A stretch of 64,000 nt of DNA from CAIVAT01 sp049317265 (lineage in GTDB: Bacteria > Bacteroidota > Bacteroidia > Bacteroidales > FEN-979): the NCBI GenBank assembly GCA_049317265.1, contig JBMOIP010000012.1:1-64000 (forward strand), written 5' to 3'. This document shows, one piece after another, positions 17,414 to 27,500 of this stretch. Position 1 is the stretch's first letter. Every line of letters begins with the position of its first letter. The notes beneath the pieces were generated by a model. It ran no database searches. It was given only the letters and a program-made list of their open reading frames with translations, and was not told where the DNA came from. A program made the position numbers and the translations under genes.

Positions 17414-17421
17414 TATTTTTG
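17414..17421 (+). promoter_or_regulatory. Candidate promoter -7 element for the frameshifted T9SS gene
   Basis: TATTTTTG matches TAnnTTTG, 28 bases before the ATG at 17450. A TTG lies at 17387-17389, 24 bases away, at the edge of the usual spacing. Confidence 0.4.
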
Positions 17422-17449
17422 TTTTATTATTGTTTAAATTCATACAGTC

Positions 17450-18127
17450 ATGAGAACAATCAAACTTGTTGTATTCATTTTTATATTTTCATATTTTGGC
17501 GGTCAGGCTCAGATCAACCTTGTGGGCGCCGCTATCAATCCCAGTACCAGCCATATTGATATTTTAAAATGGCAGGCATTTGATTCTGCGTCGGTTACTC
17601 CGTATCCAACCGTGTTTGCAGGATATTATCTTTCATCTTCACTATTCGATGCCTATAACAGCAATTATTACCTTACCGGCATTACCCCCGATTCAAGCGC
17701 GCTGCTTTCATTCAATACAATTTCAACAAACACAGACCTGCATCCGTTCAGTTCCTATTCCAACATATCGGAGATCGACATGAGTACAGGGAAAATTTAC
17801 ACCCTCAGATCAGATTCGATCGGGTACATCAGTGTGAATGAATACGACATCCCGACAGGAACGGACAGTTTGCTGGGTGTGATCAGCGAACCCGGTCTGT
17901 ATGGCATCGTGGTAGATGCCATCGGGTTCGATTCAAACCACGGAATCATCTACTATGCAGGGCCCGACGGCAGTTCAACCGATTGCCTGTTCAGCATCCC
18001 GGTGAGAAATCCTGTGTTTTCCTGGGCAAAAAAAACACTGCTTACGACTGCCCCCGGTAACAATTTTTACAGTGTAAATTATGACAATGTCAACAACTAT
18101 TCTCTACGCTTTAAATGCCGAGCGTGA
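17450..18127 (+). CDS. T9SS cargo protein, N-terminal part of a frameshifted gene
   Basis: Encodes 225 residues: a signal peptide ending at FGGQAQ, then repeated beta-rich segments (TPDSSALLSFNTIS; MSTGKIYTLRSDSIGYISVNEYD) resembling a beta-propeller. The last residues, NYSLRFKCRA, are out of the true frame. The next frame, overlapping from 18081, continues the same kind of protein as ILYALNAERDSANNYIGNKVVEIDY. The shift is one extra base at about 18095-18101 (CAACAACTATTC). Joined, the product would be about 405 residues with a C-terminal sorting domain. It is either a recent pseudogene or an assembly error; no slippery heptamer suggesting programmed shifting was found. Confidence 0.65.
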   Translation: MRTIKLVVFIFIFSYFGGQAQINLVGAAINPSTSHIDILKWQAFDSASVTPYPTVFAGYYLSSSLFDAYNSNYYLTGITPDSSALLSFNTISTNTDLHPFSSYSNISEIDMSTGKIYTLRSDSIGYISVNEYDIPTGTDSLLGVISEPGLYGIVVDAIGFDSNHGIIYYAGPDGSSTDCLFSIPVRNPVFSWAKKTLLTTAPGNNFYSVNYDNVNNYSLRFKCRA

Positions 18128-18671
18128 TTCCGCCAATAATTATATCGGCAACAAGGTGGTTGAAATTGATTATCTCACCGCTGAGGTAATTTCAAGGGGG
18201 CTGCTGGCCGGATTCCCCGCGTTCCAGGTGGGATCTTCATCGTTCGACCAGAATTCAGGAAGTTTGTTACTGGTGGGCCTTGACACAAATTCTGTAAAAC
18301 AGATGATCATTTTCGACACCCATACCAATACCTGGGAAACAGGATTTGTTCCCGAAACTGTTTCAGAAATCGCCTGTGATAATTACGCATTTGCGCAAAA
18401 CACATACGGAACAGCGTCGATTGAAGAAAAGGAACCGGCCGACCTGTTCATTTATCCCAACCCGGCAACAACCGGATTCACGCTGAAAATGCACAGCCCT
18501 GCAAGCAAATTTGCCTTAAAAATAAGCGATGTGAACGGCACGGAATGCTTCTCCGGGGAAATACAAAACCCTGAAACTGAATTTTCAACTCAATTCCTTG
18601 CCAAAGGGGTCTATTTTATTACCATTCAGAACCGGAAGAGCACACATACAAAAAAGCTTATTATTCAATAG
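18081..18671 (+). CDS. T9SS cargo protein, C-terminal part of a frameshifted gene
   Basis: Encodes 196 residues. The apparent ATG at 18081 lies inside the preceding frame and is probably not a natural start; coding similarity begins near ILYALNAERD. Beta-rich repeats continue to residue ~120. A T9SS type A sorting domain follows: FIYPNPATTGFTLKMHSP, FALKISDVNGTECF, GVYFITIQNRKSTHTKKLIIQ. This domain directs export by PorU-type machinery and attachment to the cell surface or release. It completes the gene that starts at 17450. Confidence 0.7.
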   Translation: MTMSTTILYALNAERDSANNYIGNKVVEIDYLTAEVISRGLLAGFPAFQVGSSSFDQNSGSLLLVGLDTNSVKQMIIFDTHTNTWETGFVPETVSEIACDNYAFAQNTYGTASIEEKEPADLFIYPNPATTGFTLKMHSPASKFALKISDVNGTECFSGEIQNPETEFSTQFLAKGVYFITIQNRKSTHTKKLIIQ

Positions 18672-19317
18672 CATCCGTTACCTGGTAAAACCTCACCTTC
18701 ATGCCGTCCTTTGCCGGATTGCACATTTCATTTTCTTGTAGCGAAAGTAGCCATTATGTGGTGACCCACTTTTTTACGGCTGAAAAGCAGGATCAGATTG
18801 GTCTGAACATTCCGGTTTTAAATTGTTTTTGTGAAAACCTACTTGTTGGTTACTATAATCGAAAATTATCCCGGAATGATGAAGGAGTTAAAGGACTATA
18901 TAAGAAGGATTACTTTTCCCTATGCACAATCCCATTTAAAACTAACCAAGACAAATCAAATGTTATTGATAATCAGGATTCAAAATGGGATTCAAGGATT
19001 GTAAAAAAACATTAAATCGTCATTTGGAAATTTATAATAATCGAAATGAGAATTATGTTCTAAACAGTTGAAACAATAAAGAAAGTCCCAGTTAAAAATG
19101 GTACAATTAGAAATTCTGATAATTCAGAAACTGCTTAAATGTTGCAAATTGTTTGAAAATTCCAGCATTTGTTAATTAATTCATATATAAATGATGACAT
19201 ATTTTCTTGACTAGCGTTTATTTCTGTTTTAATTTTACTGTCGGAAATTGCTATATTTTTTTTATCTGAATCAGCCCGCATCGAAATTCAACCATCCAAA
19301 CAACAAAAATCACAACA
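18672..19317 (+). other. AT-rich intergenic region without a recognised gene
   Basis: About 650 bases separate two secreted-protein genes. A 104-codon open frame (18701-19015) has no signal peptide and no recognisable domain, and its composition follows the surrounding AT-rich DNA, so it is not called. No tRNA, strong hairpin with a T-run or consensus TAnnTTTG promoter was found. The nearest promoter-like sequence is an AT stretch at about 19249-19262. Confidence 0.5.
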
Positions 19318-20790
19318 ATGAAATTATTATTGACAAACGACGTAAAATGTCAGCTCTCTGTCCGAATGGCAACATGGGTTTCTATTTTCATCTTGCTTGT
19401 TATTTCTTTTACCGGATATTCACAGGTAAGCATCAACAATGATGGAAGCGTTCCGGATGCATCTGCCATGCTGGAAGTGAAATCAACCAACCGCGGATTT
19501 CTTCTCCCCCGCATGACCCTGGCCAACAGGCCAGTCTCACCAGCCCTGGGACTTGCCATCTACCAGATCGACAATAGCCCCGGCTTCTATTTTTATGACG
19601 GGAGCGCCTGGCAGAGGATGAGCCTTGCAGCTTATGATTTCTGGAATCCGAATGGATCGGACATATATTTTACATCGGGTCGTGTTGGCATTGGGACCAC
19701 CAATTCCGACAATAATGGACTCTATGTAAAAAACTATTTTATCGGAAGGGCAGCCATTAAGGGAACCAATGAAGCTAATTCAAACGTCTATGCTGCCGGC
19801 TACCTTGGGGTTCTTGATCCCTCACCCCTAGGAGTTCCGACAGGCTCCTCAGTTTATAACATTGGCGTTTTAGGCATAAAACCTAACCTAGGTAATGATG
19901 GCGCTGCAGTTTACGGGTGGAACAATCAGAATGGCAGTAACAATTATTCCGGGTTGTTTTACGCAGATGGGGCAAACACATCGACCGGAACCAATTATGG
20001 CATCTATAGTGTTGCCAGAAAAGCAAGAAACAACTATGCCGGGTATTTCCTGGGAAGGGTGACTGTTGATGGCAACAGTTCAAATACGTCGGGGAGTGAT
20101 ACAGTGTCTAATGTTTTCACCGTCAATGTCAACCACAACCAGAATTACAATACATACGCCATTTCCGGCAATGCCTATCCGGCACCGGGCTATGGCGTCG
20201 GTACTTACGGAATGGGAGGATCCAAGGGTGTCTACGGAAACGGAACCGGACTTGACTATACAGGTTCGGTATACGGAGTGTACGGTCTTGCTTCGGGTAC
20301 TGCCGGAACAAGGATCGGTGTTTACGGATATGCATTCGGGGGTACCACCAACTGGGCAAGCTATTTCCTTGGTTCTAATTACATGAGTACCGACCTGCGC
20401 ATTGGCACTACACTGGCGGCTACCGGTTATGCACTCTCCATCAATGGAAAGATTGCATGTGAAGAAGTGCTGATACAGGATATAGCATCATGGCCCGACT
20501 ATGTTTTCAGGAAAGACTACAATCTCATGAGTCTTGAAAACCTGGAAGAAAGTATCAGGGAAAACGGGCACCTTCCCGGTTTTCCGTCATACGGTGAAAT
20601 TGAGAAAAATGGCCTGCACCTTGGAACCATGCAAAAACAGGTGGTTGAGAAAGTGGAGGAACTCACGTTGTATACAATTGAACAGGGAAAAGTGCTGAAG
20701 GAACTGAAAGCATACATCGATGTACTTAAAACAGACATTGACGCATTGAAAGCAGAAAATACCTTACTCAGAAAAGAAATAAAAAAGTAG
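19318..20790 (+). CDS. Secreted tail-fibre-like protein with C-terminal coiled coil
   Basis: A protein of 490 residues with a signal peptide ending at FTGYSQ. Residues ~30-105 repeat the module seen in the DUF1566 protein (SAMLEVKSTNRGFLLPRM to DGSAWQRM). Next come GRVGIGTTNSDN and many glycine/tyrosine-rich short repeats (GVYGNGTG, GSVYGVYGL, GVYGYAFGG) like trimeric fibre shafts. The C-terminal part, WPDYVFRKDYNLMSLENLEE to GHLPGFPS, resembles the tail-fibre / intramolecular-chaperone region of Bacteroidota. A coiled coil runs from residue ~430 to the end (VEKVEELTLYTIEQGKVLKE). It is probably a trimeric surface fibre; binding target unknown. No T9SS sorting domain is present. Confidence 0.75.
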   Translation: MKLLLTNDVKCQLSVRMATWVSIFILLVISFTGYSQVSINNDGSVPDASAMLEVKSTNRGFLLPRMTLANRPVSPALGLAIYQIDNSPGFYFYDGSAWQRMSLAAYDFWNPNGSDIYFTSGRVGIGTTNSDNNGLYVKNYFIGRAAIKGTNEANSNVYAAGYLGVLDPSPLGVPTGSSVYNIGVLGIKPNLGNDGAAVYGWNNQNGSNNYSGLFYADGANTSTGTNYGIYSVARKARNNYAGYFLGRVTVDGNSSNTSGSDTVSNVFTVNVNHNQNYNTYAISGNAYPAPGYGVGTYGMGGSKGVYGNGTGLDYTGSVYGVYGLASGTAGTRIGVYGYAFGGTTNWASYFLGSNYMSTDLRIGTTLAATGYALSINGKIACEEVLIQDIASWPDYVFRKDYNLMSLENLEESIRENGHLPGFPSYGEIEKNGLHLGTMQKQVVEKVEELTLYTIEQGKVLKELKAYIDVLKTDIDALKAENTLLRKEIKK

Positions 20791-20802
20791 TTCAGCTGTA
20801 TT

Positions 20803-20836
20803 GTGAATACAGGTATTTGAATATTCACCTGTGTAT
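20803..20836 (+). other. Overlapping alternative inverted repeats
   Basis: In the 83-base gap before the BNR gene, GTGAATA (20803-20809) can pair with TATTCAC (20822-20828). The overlapping ATACAGGT (20807-20814) can instead pair, imperfectly, with ACCTGTGTAT (20827-20836). The two stems exclude each other. No T-run follows. Confidence 0.35.
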
Positions 20837-20873
20837 ACAAATTTGAATTTGCAGCATTGAGATAATTTCCCAT

Positions 20874-23738
20874 ATGAAAAATATTTGTTCATTCATCTTG
20901 TTTTTCGTCCTGGTTTCTGCAATACCCCCTGTGGGATTGGGACAACAAATACAAATACAGGTTCCCCTCGACGGAACAGAAACCTTCAGGCAGATCGTTG
21001 AAAAAAACCGGAACTACCTGAAAACCCTGCCCGATGATGCTGAAAAACTGCGGTATGAGAAGCACTTTGCGCGGTGGGCCTGGTATACCTCCTTGCACCT
21101 GGGACCAGCTGGCGAATTTGTCAACGTTCCCCAAAAAACACTTGACGCTTATAATCAATTAAACAGCTATGATGCACCACTCACCTCCGCAAACGGCTCC
21201 TGGAGTTTTGTGGGCCCTGCTTCAGACGTACTGGGGAACCCGAGTGCCGGATTAATGGGTCATGGTCGTGTTGACCGCATTGCATTTCATCCAACCGATG
21301 GAAATATTATTTATGTGGGAACACCGGCAGGAGGATTATGGCGAACAACCAATGCAGGCACTTCATGGACCGCCATTAGCAGTTATATTCCCTCGTTGGG
21401 GATTTCAGGGATTGTGGTTGATCACAATGATCCCAATACACTTTATGTCCTCACAGGTGATGGTGATTCCTTTGAAGGGGGTTTTGTAAGCGCATTTGGT
21501 TATATCAGGAAATCTATCGGGGTCATGGTTTCGCATGATGCCGGTGTAACCTGGCAAACCACCGGCCCCCTGTCGTCGATTGATTACTGTGGCAGCAAAC
21601 TGATACAACACCCCACAAACTCCAGTATTCTTATTGCAGCAACCACGGATGGAGTTTACAGAACAACCAATGGAGGCACCACCTGGACCCAGGTGACACC
21701 CGGAAGGTATTATGATGTGGAGTTCAAGCCTGGAAGCCCGTCAACCGTTTATGCTTCTGGCAGAGGGTATTTCAGATATTCAACAAACACCGGTTCAACC
21801 TGGTTGTCAAGTACCTTTGATTATAATCTTTGTATTGGCAGGTCACAACTGGCCGTTACCCCAAATTCACCCGGCAAAGTTTACCTGCTGGCCGGACCGG
21901 CCACCAACGGGGATTTTACGTTTTGCGGATTCTATGTATCAACCAACAGCGGAGTATCATTTACCCGATTAACAACGGCTCCTAACATTCTTGGAAACGA
22001 AACCGGCTTTCAGGGTGATCAATCGGGTTACGACATGGGGTTAGATGTTAACCCCACTGACAATCAGAAGGTGGTAGCCGCCGGGGTAATAATCTGGAAA
22101 TCGGCTAATGGCGGATCTACCTTTACTTATGGAACCACTTACGGCGATGGTCCGCATTACATTCACCCCGATGTTCATGACGTAGCCTATAACCCGCTGA
22201 ACAATATAGTTTATGCTGCAACTGATGGGGGACTTTATGGCAGTATTGATAATGGTGCTAGCTGGGGAAATCTCTCTGCAGGCATCAATACCACACAGTT
22301 TTACCACTTGGATGACTATGATGCCGATCCCAACTTCCTGCTGGGCGGATGCCAGGATAACGGAGTTAAATACCGGTACTACAACACCTCCGCATTTTCG
22401 CACCTTATAGGCGCCGACGGATTTGACGGCGCCATTGACTACACCAACGGGCTGATCGGCTACAGTACCTCCAACACAACCATCCTTCATTTCAGCAATT
22501 TTATCCTGACATCACCAACACAGGTAGCAAAACCTGATGACTACTTTTTTCCACAGGTGGAGTTGAACACCAGCAACCCCGATGTGCTGTACTTCAGTTA
22601 CAATACCATTTCAAAATATGTATTTTCAACTGGTACGACAACAGCCCTTGGATCCGGTTCCATTCTTGGTGCCTGGGTGCTCCGTACATGCCCCAGCAAC
22701 AGCAACAGAATTTATGCAGCCGGTGGATTGGATCCCTGGAGTTCAACCGGTTCTCTTTTTGAATCAGCCGACGGAGGATCAACCTGGACAACGTTGTCGG
22801 ACAATACAGGCTTCCCTGCAACATTTCCTAGGATTTCGGACATCGGCGTCAGGCCTAACAATTCAGGGCTGGTCTATGTCTGTTTCAGCGGCTATACCGA
22901 CGGATTGAAAGTGCTCTATTCAACCAACACCGGCAACACCTGGACCAATATCAGCTATGATCTGCCCAATATCCCGATCAACAGCATTGTGGTGGATCAA
23001 AACAACAACGTATATGCAGGAGGCGACCTGGGTGTTTATTACCATGCATCGGGCAGCACAAACTGGGAACCGTTTTACAATAACATCCCCAATGTTCCGG
23101 TTACCCAGCTTTGCATCAATGAAAACAACGACCAGCTTCTCGCCGCAACATTCGGCAGGGGTGTCTGGAAAAGTACGCTCAGGGCGGCATGCCCTGCAGA
23201 TGTTACCCTTGCCGGCAACCTGACCGGCAACTATTTCCGGTCGGCCTCCAATTCCATCACAGCCAGTGGCAATGTGATTGGAAGCACAGGCAATTCTGTG
23301 GTATTGCGGTCAAACAATTATGTTAAACTAACCTCCGGCTTCCAGGCTAGTTCTGATATTGGAAACAAGTTTCTGGGAACCCTGGGACCCTGCGACTCGG
23401 GCATGCCCCCGGCATTTTCTACCACACAGGAACAGGGACCTGTCTTTCCTGCCGAACTGAATGCCTACACAGTGGCGATAACCCGGCATGATGGAACCCT
23501 GGAAGTGGTTACCGGTACCAATGGGCAGAAAGAGGTGCTGCTCCGGCAGTTCGCGCCCGGTACGGTAAAGATCATACTGGCCACACCCGGTGGACAGGTC
23601 ATCCGCAATGTGGCTGATTTTACCGGCGAAAAAGGTAGTTCAACGTTTAACCTTGGGGCAGATACCGCCCCAGGCAATTACTACCTCTATCTTGTTGTGA
23701 ACGGTAAGGTGATGCATTTGCAGGAAGTAACCTTGTAA
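20874..23738 (+). CDS. Secreted BNR/Asp-box beta-propeller protein
   Basis: A protein of 954 residues with a signal peptide ending at PVGLGQQ. After a helical N-terminal segment (residues ~30-80) comes a large sortilin/VPS10-like propeller with about nine Asp-box motifs of the form S/T-x-D/N-x-G-x-T/S-W/F, for example SHDAGVTW, TNGGTTW, SIDNGASW, SADGGSTW and STNTGNTW. Residues ~765-840 hold a stacked beta domain (CPADVTLAGNLTGNYFRSASN to GFQASSD). The end (TVAITRHDGTLEVV to GNYYLYLVVNGKVMHLQEV) looks like a T9SS type A sorting domain without the usual YPNP start. Asp-box folds occur in sialidases and other glycosidases, but catalytic residues cannot be assigned, so no enzyme activity is claimed. 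Confidence 0.8.
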   Translation: MKNICSFILFFVLVSAIPPVGLGQQIQIQVPLDGTETFRQIVEKNRNYLKTLPDDAEKLRYEKHFARWAWYTSLHLGPAGEFVNVPQKTLDAYNQLNSYDAPLTSANGSWSFVGPASDVLGNPSAGLMGHGRVDRIAFHPTDGNIIYVGTPAGGLWRTTNAGTSWTAISSYIPSLGISGIVVDHNDPNTLYVLTGDGDSFEGGFVSAFGYIRKSIGVMVSHDAGVTWQTTGPLSSIDYCGSKLIQHPTNSSILIAATTDGVYRTTNGGTTWTQVTPGRYYDVEFKPGSPSTVYASGRGYFRYSTNTGSTWLSSTFDYNLCIGRSQLAVTPNSPGKVYLLAGPATNGDFTFCGFYVSTNSGVSFTRLTTAPNILGNETGFQGDQSGYDMGLDVNPTDNQKVVAAGVIIWKSANGGSTFTYGTTYGDGPHYIHPDVHDVAYNPLNNIVYAATDGGLYGSIDNGASWGNLSAGINTTQFYHLDDYDADPNFLLGGCQDNGVKYRYYNTSAFSHLIGADGFDGAIDYTNGLIGYSTSNTTILHFSNFILTSPTQVAKPDDYFFPQVELNTSNPDVLYFSYNTISKYVFSTGTTTALGSGSILGAWVLRTCPSNSNRIYAAGGLDPWSSTGSLFESADGGSTWTTLSDNTGFPATFPRISDIGVRPNNSGLVYVCFSGYTDGLKVLYSTNTGNTWTNISYDLPNIPINSIVVDQNNNVYAGGDLGVYYHASGSTNWEPFYNNIPNVPVTQLCINENNDQLLAATFGRGVWKSTLRAACPADVTLAGNLTGNYFRSASNSITASGNVIGSTGNSVVLRSNNYVKLTSGFQASSDIGNKFLGTLGPCDSGMPPAFSTTQEQGPVFPAELNAYTVAITRHDGTLEVVTGTNGQKEVLLRQFAPGTVKIILATPGGQVIRNVADFTGEKGSSTFNLGADTAPGNYYLYLVVNGKVMHLQEVTL

Positions 23739-23839
23739 GCCTTCCGGGAGGTCAATACAAAGTCCTCATATCCAATGTAAGTAAGAAGTTCATATTGGAT
23801 ATTTTCATTCGGCATTCAATGAATGTATTTCTTTATCAT

Positions 23840-23907
23840 TTCAAGTAACCCCTCTTTATTAATTGGTTTTGAGAATTAATCGTTGCACCCCGGTTCCAGG
23901 GCTTTCC
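23840..23907 (-). pseudogene. Decayed 3' fragment of a hybrid histidine kinase / receiver gene
   Basis: Read on the minus strand the bases translate as KALEPGCND, a stop, then FSKPINKEGLLEMIKKYI. This is the alpha5 end of a response-regulator receiver domain (compare KALEAGCTDYISKPINKEGLLELIKKY in the kinase ending at 32616). Aligned by hand without gaps to 32685-32752, 57 of 68 bases match. A stop codon replaces the residue before the conserved S/T-K-P, and homology fades just beyond 23907. It is a relic of a third hybrid kinase, in the same orientation as the intact ones on the far side of the 8-kb phosphoesterase gene. Confidence 0.8.
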
Positions 23908-24458
23908 CAGTTTATAGCTTGAACTCTTTTTTCCTCCTTCTTTATTTCTACAGAAGTCCTGCATTTTTGAGGATTTTGGATGGCTTTGGCTGGTGTTCGG
24001 CAAACGCGCGAAGAGCATTAAGGGTTCCCAGGTGTTCCCGTTTCATGGGGACCAGGGAAAGTTTTCGGTTGCAGAAGGCCAAGCCGAATATGCTTACGAC
24101 CATGTCGGAACAATTACATCCAGGAATCCCTTGAAATTAATGACACTGCAAATGAATCTTCATTTGTTTTAAATCTTTTCTTCACCAAGTTTGGAAAATA
24201 AATATGCCATTTTCCGCCTTGTTAATTTCTGCAAATATTACATTAATTTTATTTTAAATATTTATAACATGAATGTTCAGTTTGCGTAGGTAAAAGGTCA
24301 TGAAATTCCACCCCGGCTGCAAGATAAAATGATGATTGCATTTGGTATTAATCTAAGGTCGTGGGACATAGAACATTCATTAGCATATTGACAACCAAGC
24401 CATTGTGATTTGATTAACAAGCCAGAGGTTAAATTACCATTAACTTTGGCTTAGGCGC

Positions 24459-24489
24459 TTGTATCCACAATCCGGCCAACATACTTTTG
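24459..24489 (+). promoter_or_regulatory. Candidate promoter of the large phosphoesterase gene
   Basis: TTG at 24459-24461, then 20 bases, then TACTTTTG at 24482-24489. This matches the Bacteroidota -33/-7 pattern TTG-N(17-23)-TAnnTTTG. It implies a 5' untranslated leader of about 70 bases before the ATG at 24566. Confidence 0.6.
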
Positions 24490-24565
24490 TGCCATGTTCC
24501 TCTCCCCGGAGTCGGAAATGAGATAATTATATTATATCCATCATTCATTAACCAAACTTTTACCT

Positions 24566-27500
24566 ATGAGAAGATTTCTAGCTTTATTAATGCTTGTCGC
24601 GACCTTTTGGCCATGGTCCGGCAGAATGGAGGCTCAAACACCCTACACCACCGGTAACCTGGTGGTCTTAAGGGTCGGAGACGGCATTGCTGCACTCAGC
24701 AGTTCCTCCACCGCCATATTCCTGGATGAATATTCCTCTACCGGAACCTGGGTCCAGGCACATCCCCTCCCCACATCCGGGGCCAATGTGTTTTCCAACT
24801 CAGGGAGTGCAACGTCGGAAGGACAGATCACACTATCCCCTGACTCATACTATCTGCTCCTTGCCGGTTACAATACAGGGCCTGGATTAGCCAGCATCGC
24901 CAACACTTCCAGCGTTACCGTCAACCGTAAACTCCTGAGAGTCGACAACAGTGACGGTTATACTTTACAAACATCTTCCACCGCATTTAATGCCAATAAT
25001 ATACGCGGCGGGGTAACCAACGGAACCGATTTCTGGGCAGCTGGAACATCGGGGACTGCAGGCGCCAACGGTATACAGTACTTTGGAACCGGCACGCCCG
25101 TCCAGGTTAGTTCAACCATTACTAACACGCGCGTGGTCAATATTTTCAACAGTCAACTTTACTTCAGCACGGGGTCTGCTCCTGTCGGAATCTACGCAGT
25201 AGGCAGCGGATTACCTGTTACTACTGGCAATGTCAGCTCCCTCGTTATAGCAGGTACCGGCACGTCCCCTTCTCCTTATGGTTTTTCATTCAACGCTGCA
25301 ACCGACATCTGTTACATAGCAGATGACCGCACCGCTGCAAATGGCGGCGGAATCCAGAAATTCACTAAAACAGCAGGGATCTGGTCGCTTCAGTACACCC
25401 TTTCGGTGGGTACTGTCGGAGCCCGGGGGCTGACCGTTGACTGGACAGGCGCTAACCCTGTTATTTATGCCACTTCAGCAGAAGGAAGTGCCAACCGCAT
25501 TGTCAAGATCACCGACACCGGCGCCGGTTCTATCTATTCCACGCTGGCCACCTCTGCAACCAACACAATTTTCAGGGGCATTGCCTTCGCACCGGTTCCA
25601 ATGCCTTCACCAACAACCGCCACTCTTGCAGCCTCGTTGGTGGAAAGCACCTCTGCAACGCTGAATGGCACGGTCAATGCAAACAATGTTTCGACCACAG
25701 TGAGTTTTGAATACGGTCTGACCGATGCTTACGGTACCACCGTAGCAGGTGTTCCTTCGCCTGTCACCGGCTCCTCCACTGTTTCCGTTTCAGCATCCAT
25801 CATGGGCCTTACCCCCGGCACCACTTACCATTTCCGTGTAACCGGCATCAGCGCCGGCGGTACTTCTTATGGAAGTGACCTTACCTTCACCACCATCGCG
25901 GCTTATACCGGCCCCACATCTTCTGCAACTCCCTATATCATTCCGCAGTCAGCCGGTGTCACCACCACATCCTTGCTGACTGTTCCGGATGCAATCGGCC
26001 CGTTTACCATGTGCGGAGTACCCGACGGCCTTGGCGCTTTCGATAACAACGACGGAACGTTCACCCTTCTCATGAACCATGAACTCGGGAACAACCTGGG
26101 TGCGGTTCGTTCACATGGCTCAATTGGCTCCTTTGTTTCAAAATGGATTATTAACAAGACAACACTAGCCGTTCAGAGCGGCAGTGACCTGATGGTCAAC
26201 GTGAACCTTTGGGACCCCTTCACATCGACCTATACAACCTATAATTCTTCCAACCCCTCAATTCTTGCCCGTTTCGGCAGGTTCTGTTCCGCCGATCTTC
26301 CGGCTCCTTCAGCATTCCACAATAGTGGTGCGGGTGTAGGCACACCGGAACGCATCTTCATGACTGGCGAAGAGGTTAATGACGAAAGCAGGGGCATGGC
26401 CCATATCGCTACCGGTCCAAACGCCGGAACCTCCTGGGAACTTCCCGCTTTGGGTAAAGGCGCCTGGGAAAATGAAGTCGCCTGTCCTGCTTCCGGGAAC
26501 CGCACAGTTGTTGCACTGCTCAATGACGGCACCGATGGTCAGGTCTATTTCTATATAGGTCAGAAGACAGCTACCGGGAATGAAATCGAAAGAGCAGGTC
26601 TGACCAACGGTCATCCCTGGGGATTAATTGTTTCCGGCTTCCCTGTTGAACGCGTCAATGGCACTACGATCAATACTCCTCCATCTCCGGGTACAGCTTT
26701 TACACTCGTCGATCTGGGAGATGTCCGTACCCTAACGGGTGCAGCCCTCAACACCCTTAGCAACACCAACGGAGTAACCAAATTCTCGCGTCCGGAAGAC
26801 GGCGCATGGGATCCGCAACACCCGAATGATTTTTATTTCAACACGACAGACCAGTTCGCAAACGGGTATAGTCGCCTGTGGAAACTGCACTTTACCGATA
26901 TTCTGAACCCGCAACTCGGTGGGACCATAACCGCCGTTCTTGATGGAACGGAAGGTCAGAAGATGCTGGATAATCTCGCAATAGATCAGTACGGCCATAT
27001 CATTCTTCAGGAAGATGTTGGCAGCAATGCACATAACGGTAAAATGTGGCAATATACCATCGCCACCGATAACCTGAAATTGGTGGCTGCCCATGATCCC
27101 TCCCGTTTCGGTGATATCGGGGTACCTGCTACTGCCCCATTTAACCAGGACGAGGAATCGTCGGGCATTATCGACGTACAGTCGATCCTTGGCCCGGGCA
27201 AATTCCTTACCTCTGACCAGGCACATTATTCAGTGCCTTTACCGGCAGTAGAAGGCGGACAATTATTGATGTTCTTCAACCCCGACACTTATGCCTCGAA
27301 CCTGTGTGCTACAACCTCCACAACCACGGTCAACACCTATACGAGCTATAGCTGGAATGGCAATACCTATACAACACCCGGTACCTACACCTACCATACC
27401 ACCAATGTGGCAGGTTGCGACAGTACTGCCACTTTGATCCTGAACTTTGTCAATTTCCCGTTGCAGATCCTGCACGGATCGGATTTTGAAGCATCTACCG

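Larger units (their letters stand above)
23739..24565. other. 827-base gap with kinase-gene relic, possible terminators and a promoter
   Basis: From left to right: a possible weak terminator for the BNR gene (ATATCCAAT 23768-23776 with ATTGGATAT 23794-23802, then TTTC); a decayed receiver-domain fragment on the minus strand (23840-23907); a start-less open frame on the plus strand ending at 24172 whose product I do not recognise; an AT-rich hairpin CAAATGAA/TTCATTTG (24149-24166) followed by TTTT; and a promoter for the large phosphoesterase gene near 24482. The gap looks like a scar of a lost gene rather than simple regulatory DNA. Confidence 0.5.

Noticed and set aside
18085..18125. Programmed ribosomal frameshifting in the T9SS gene
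   Set aside because: No X-XXY-YYZ slippery heptamer and no downstream pseudoknot were evident; a mutation or sequencing error is simpler.
18701..19015. 104-codon open frame on the plus strand between secreted-protein genes
   Set aside because: No recognisable domain, no signal peptide, AT-rich composition like non-coding flanks, no promoter or start context.
23918..24172. Start-less open frame (84 codons) on the plus strand containing FHGDQGKFSVAEGQAEYAYD
   Set aside because: No ATG, GTG or TTG in a sensible place and no family recognised. Possibly a gene remnant, but nothing supports a call.
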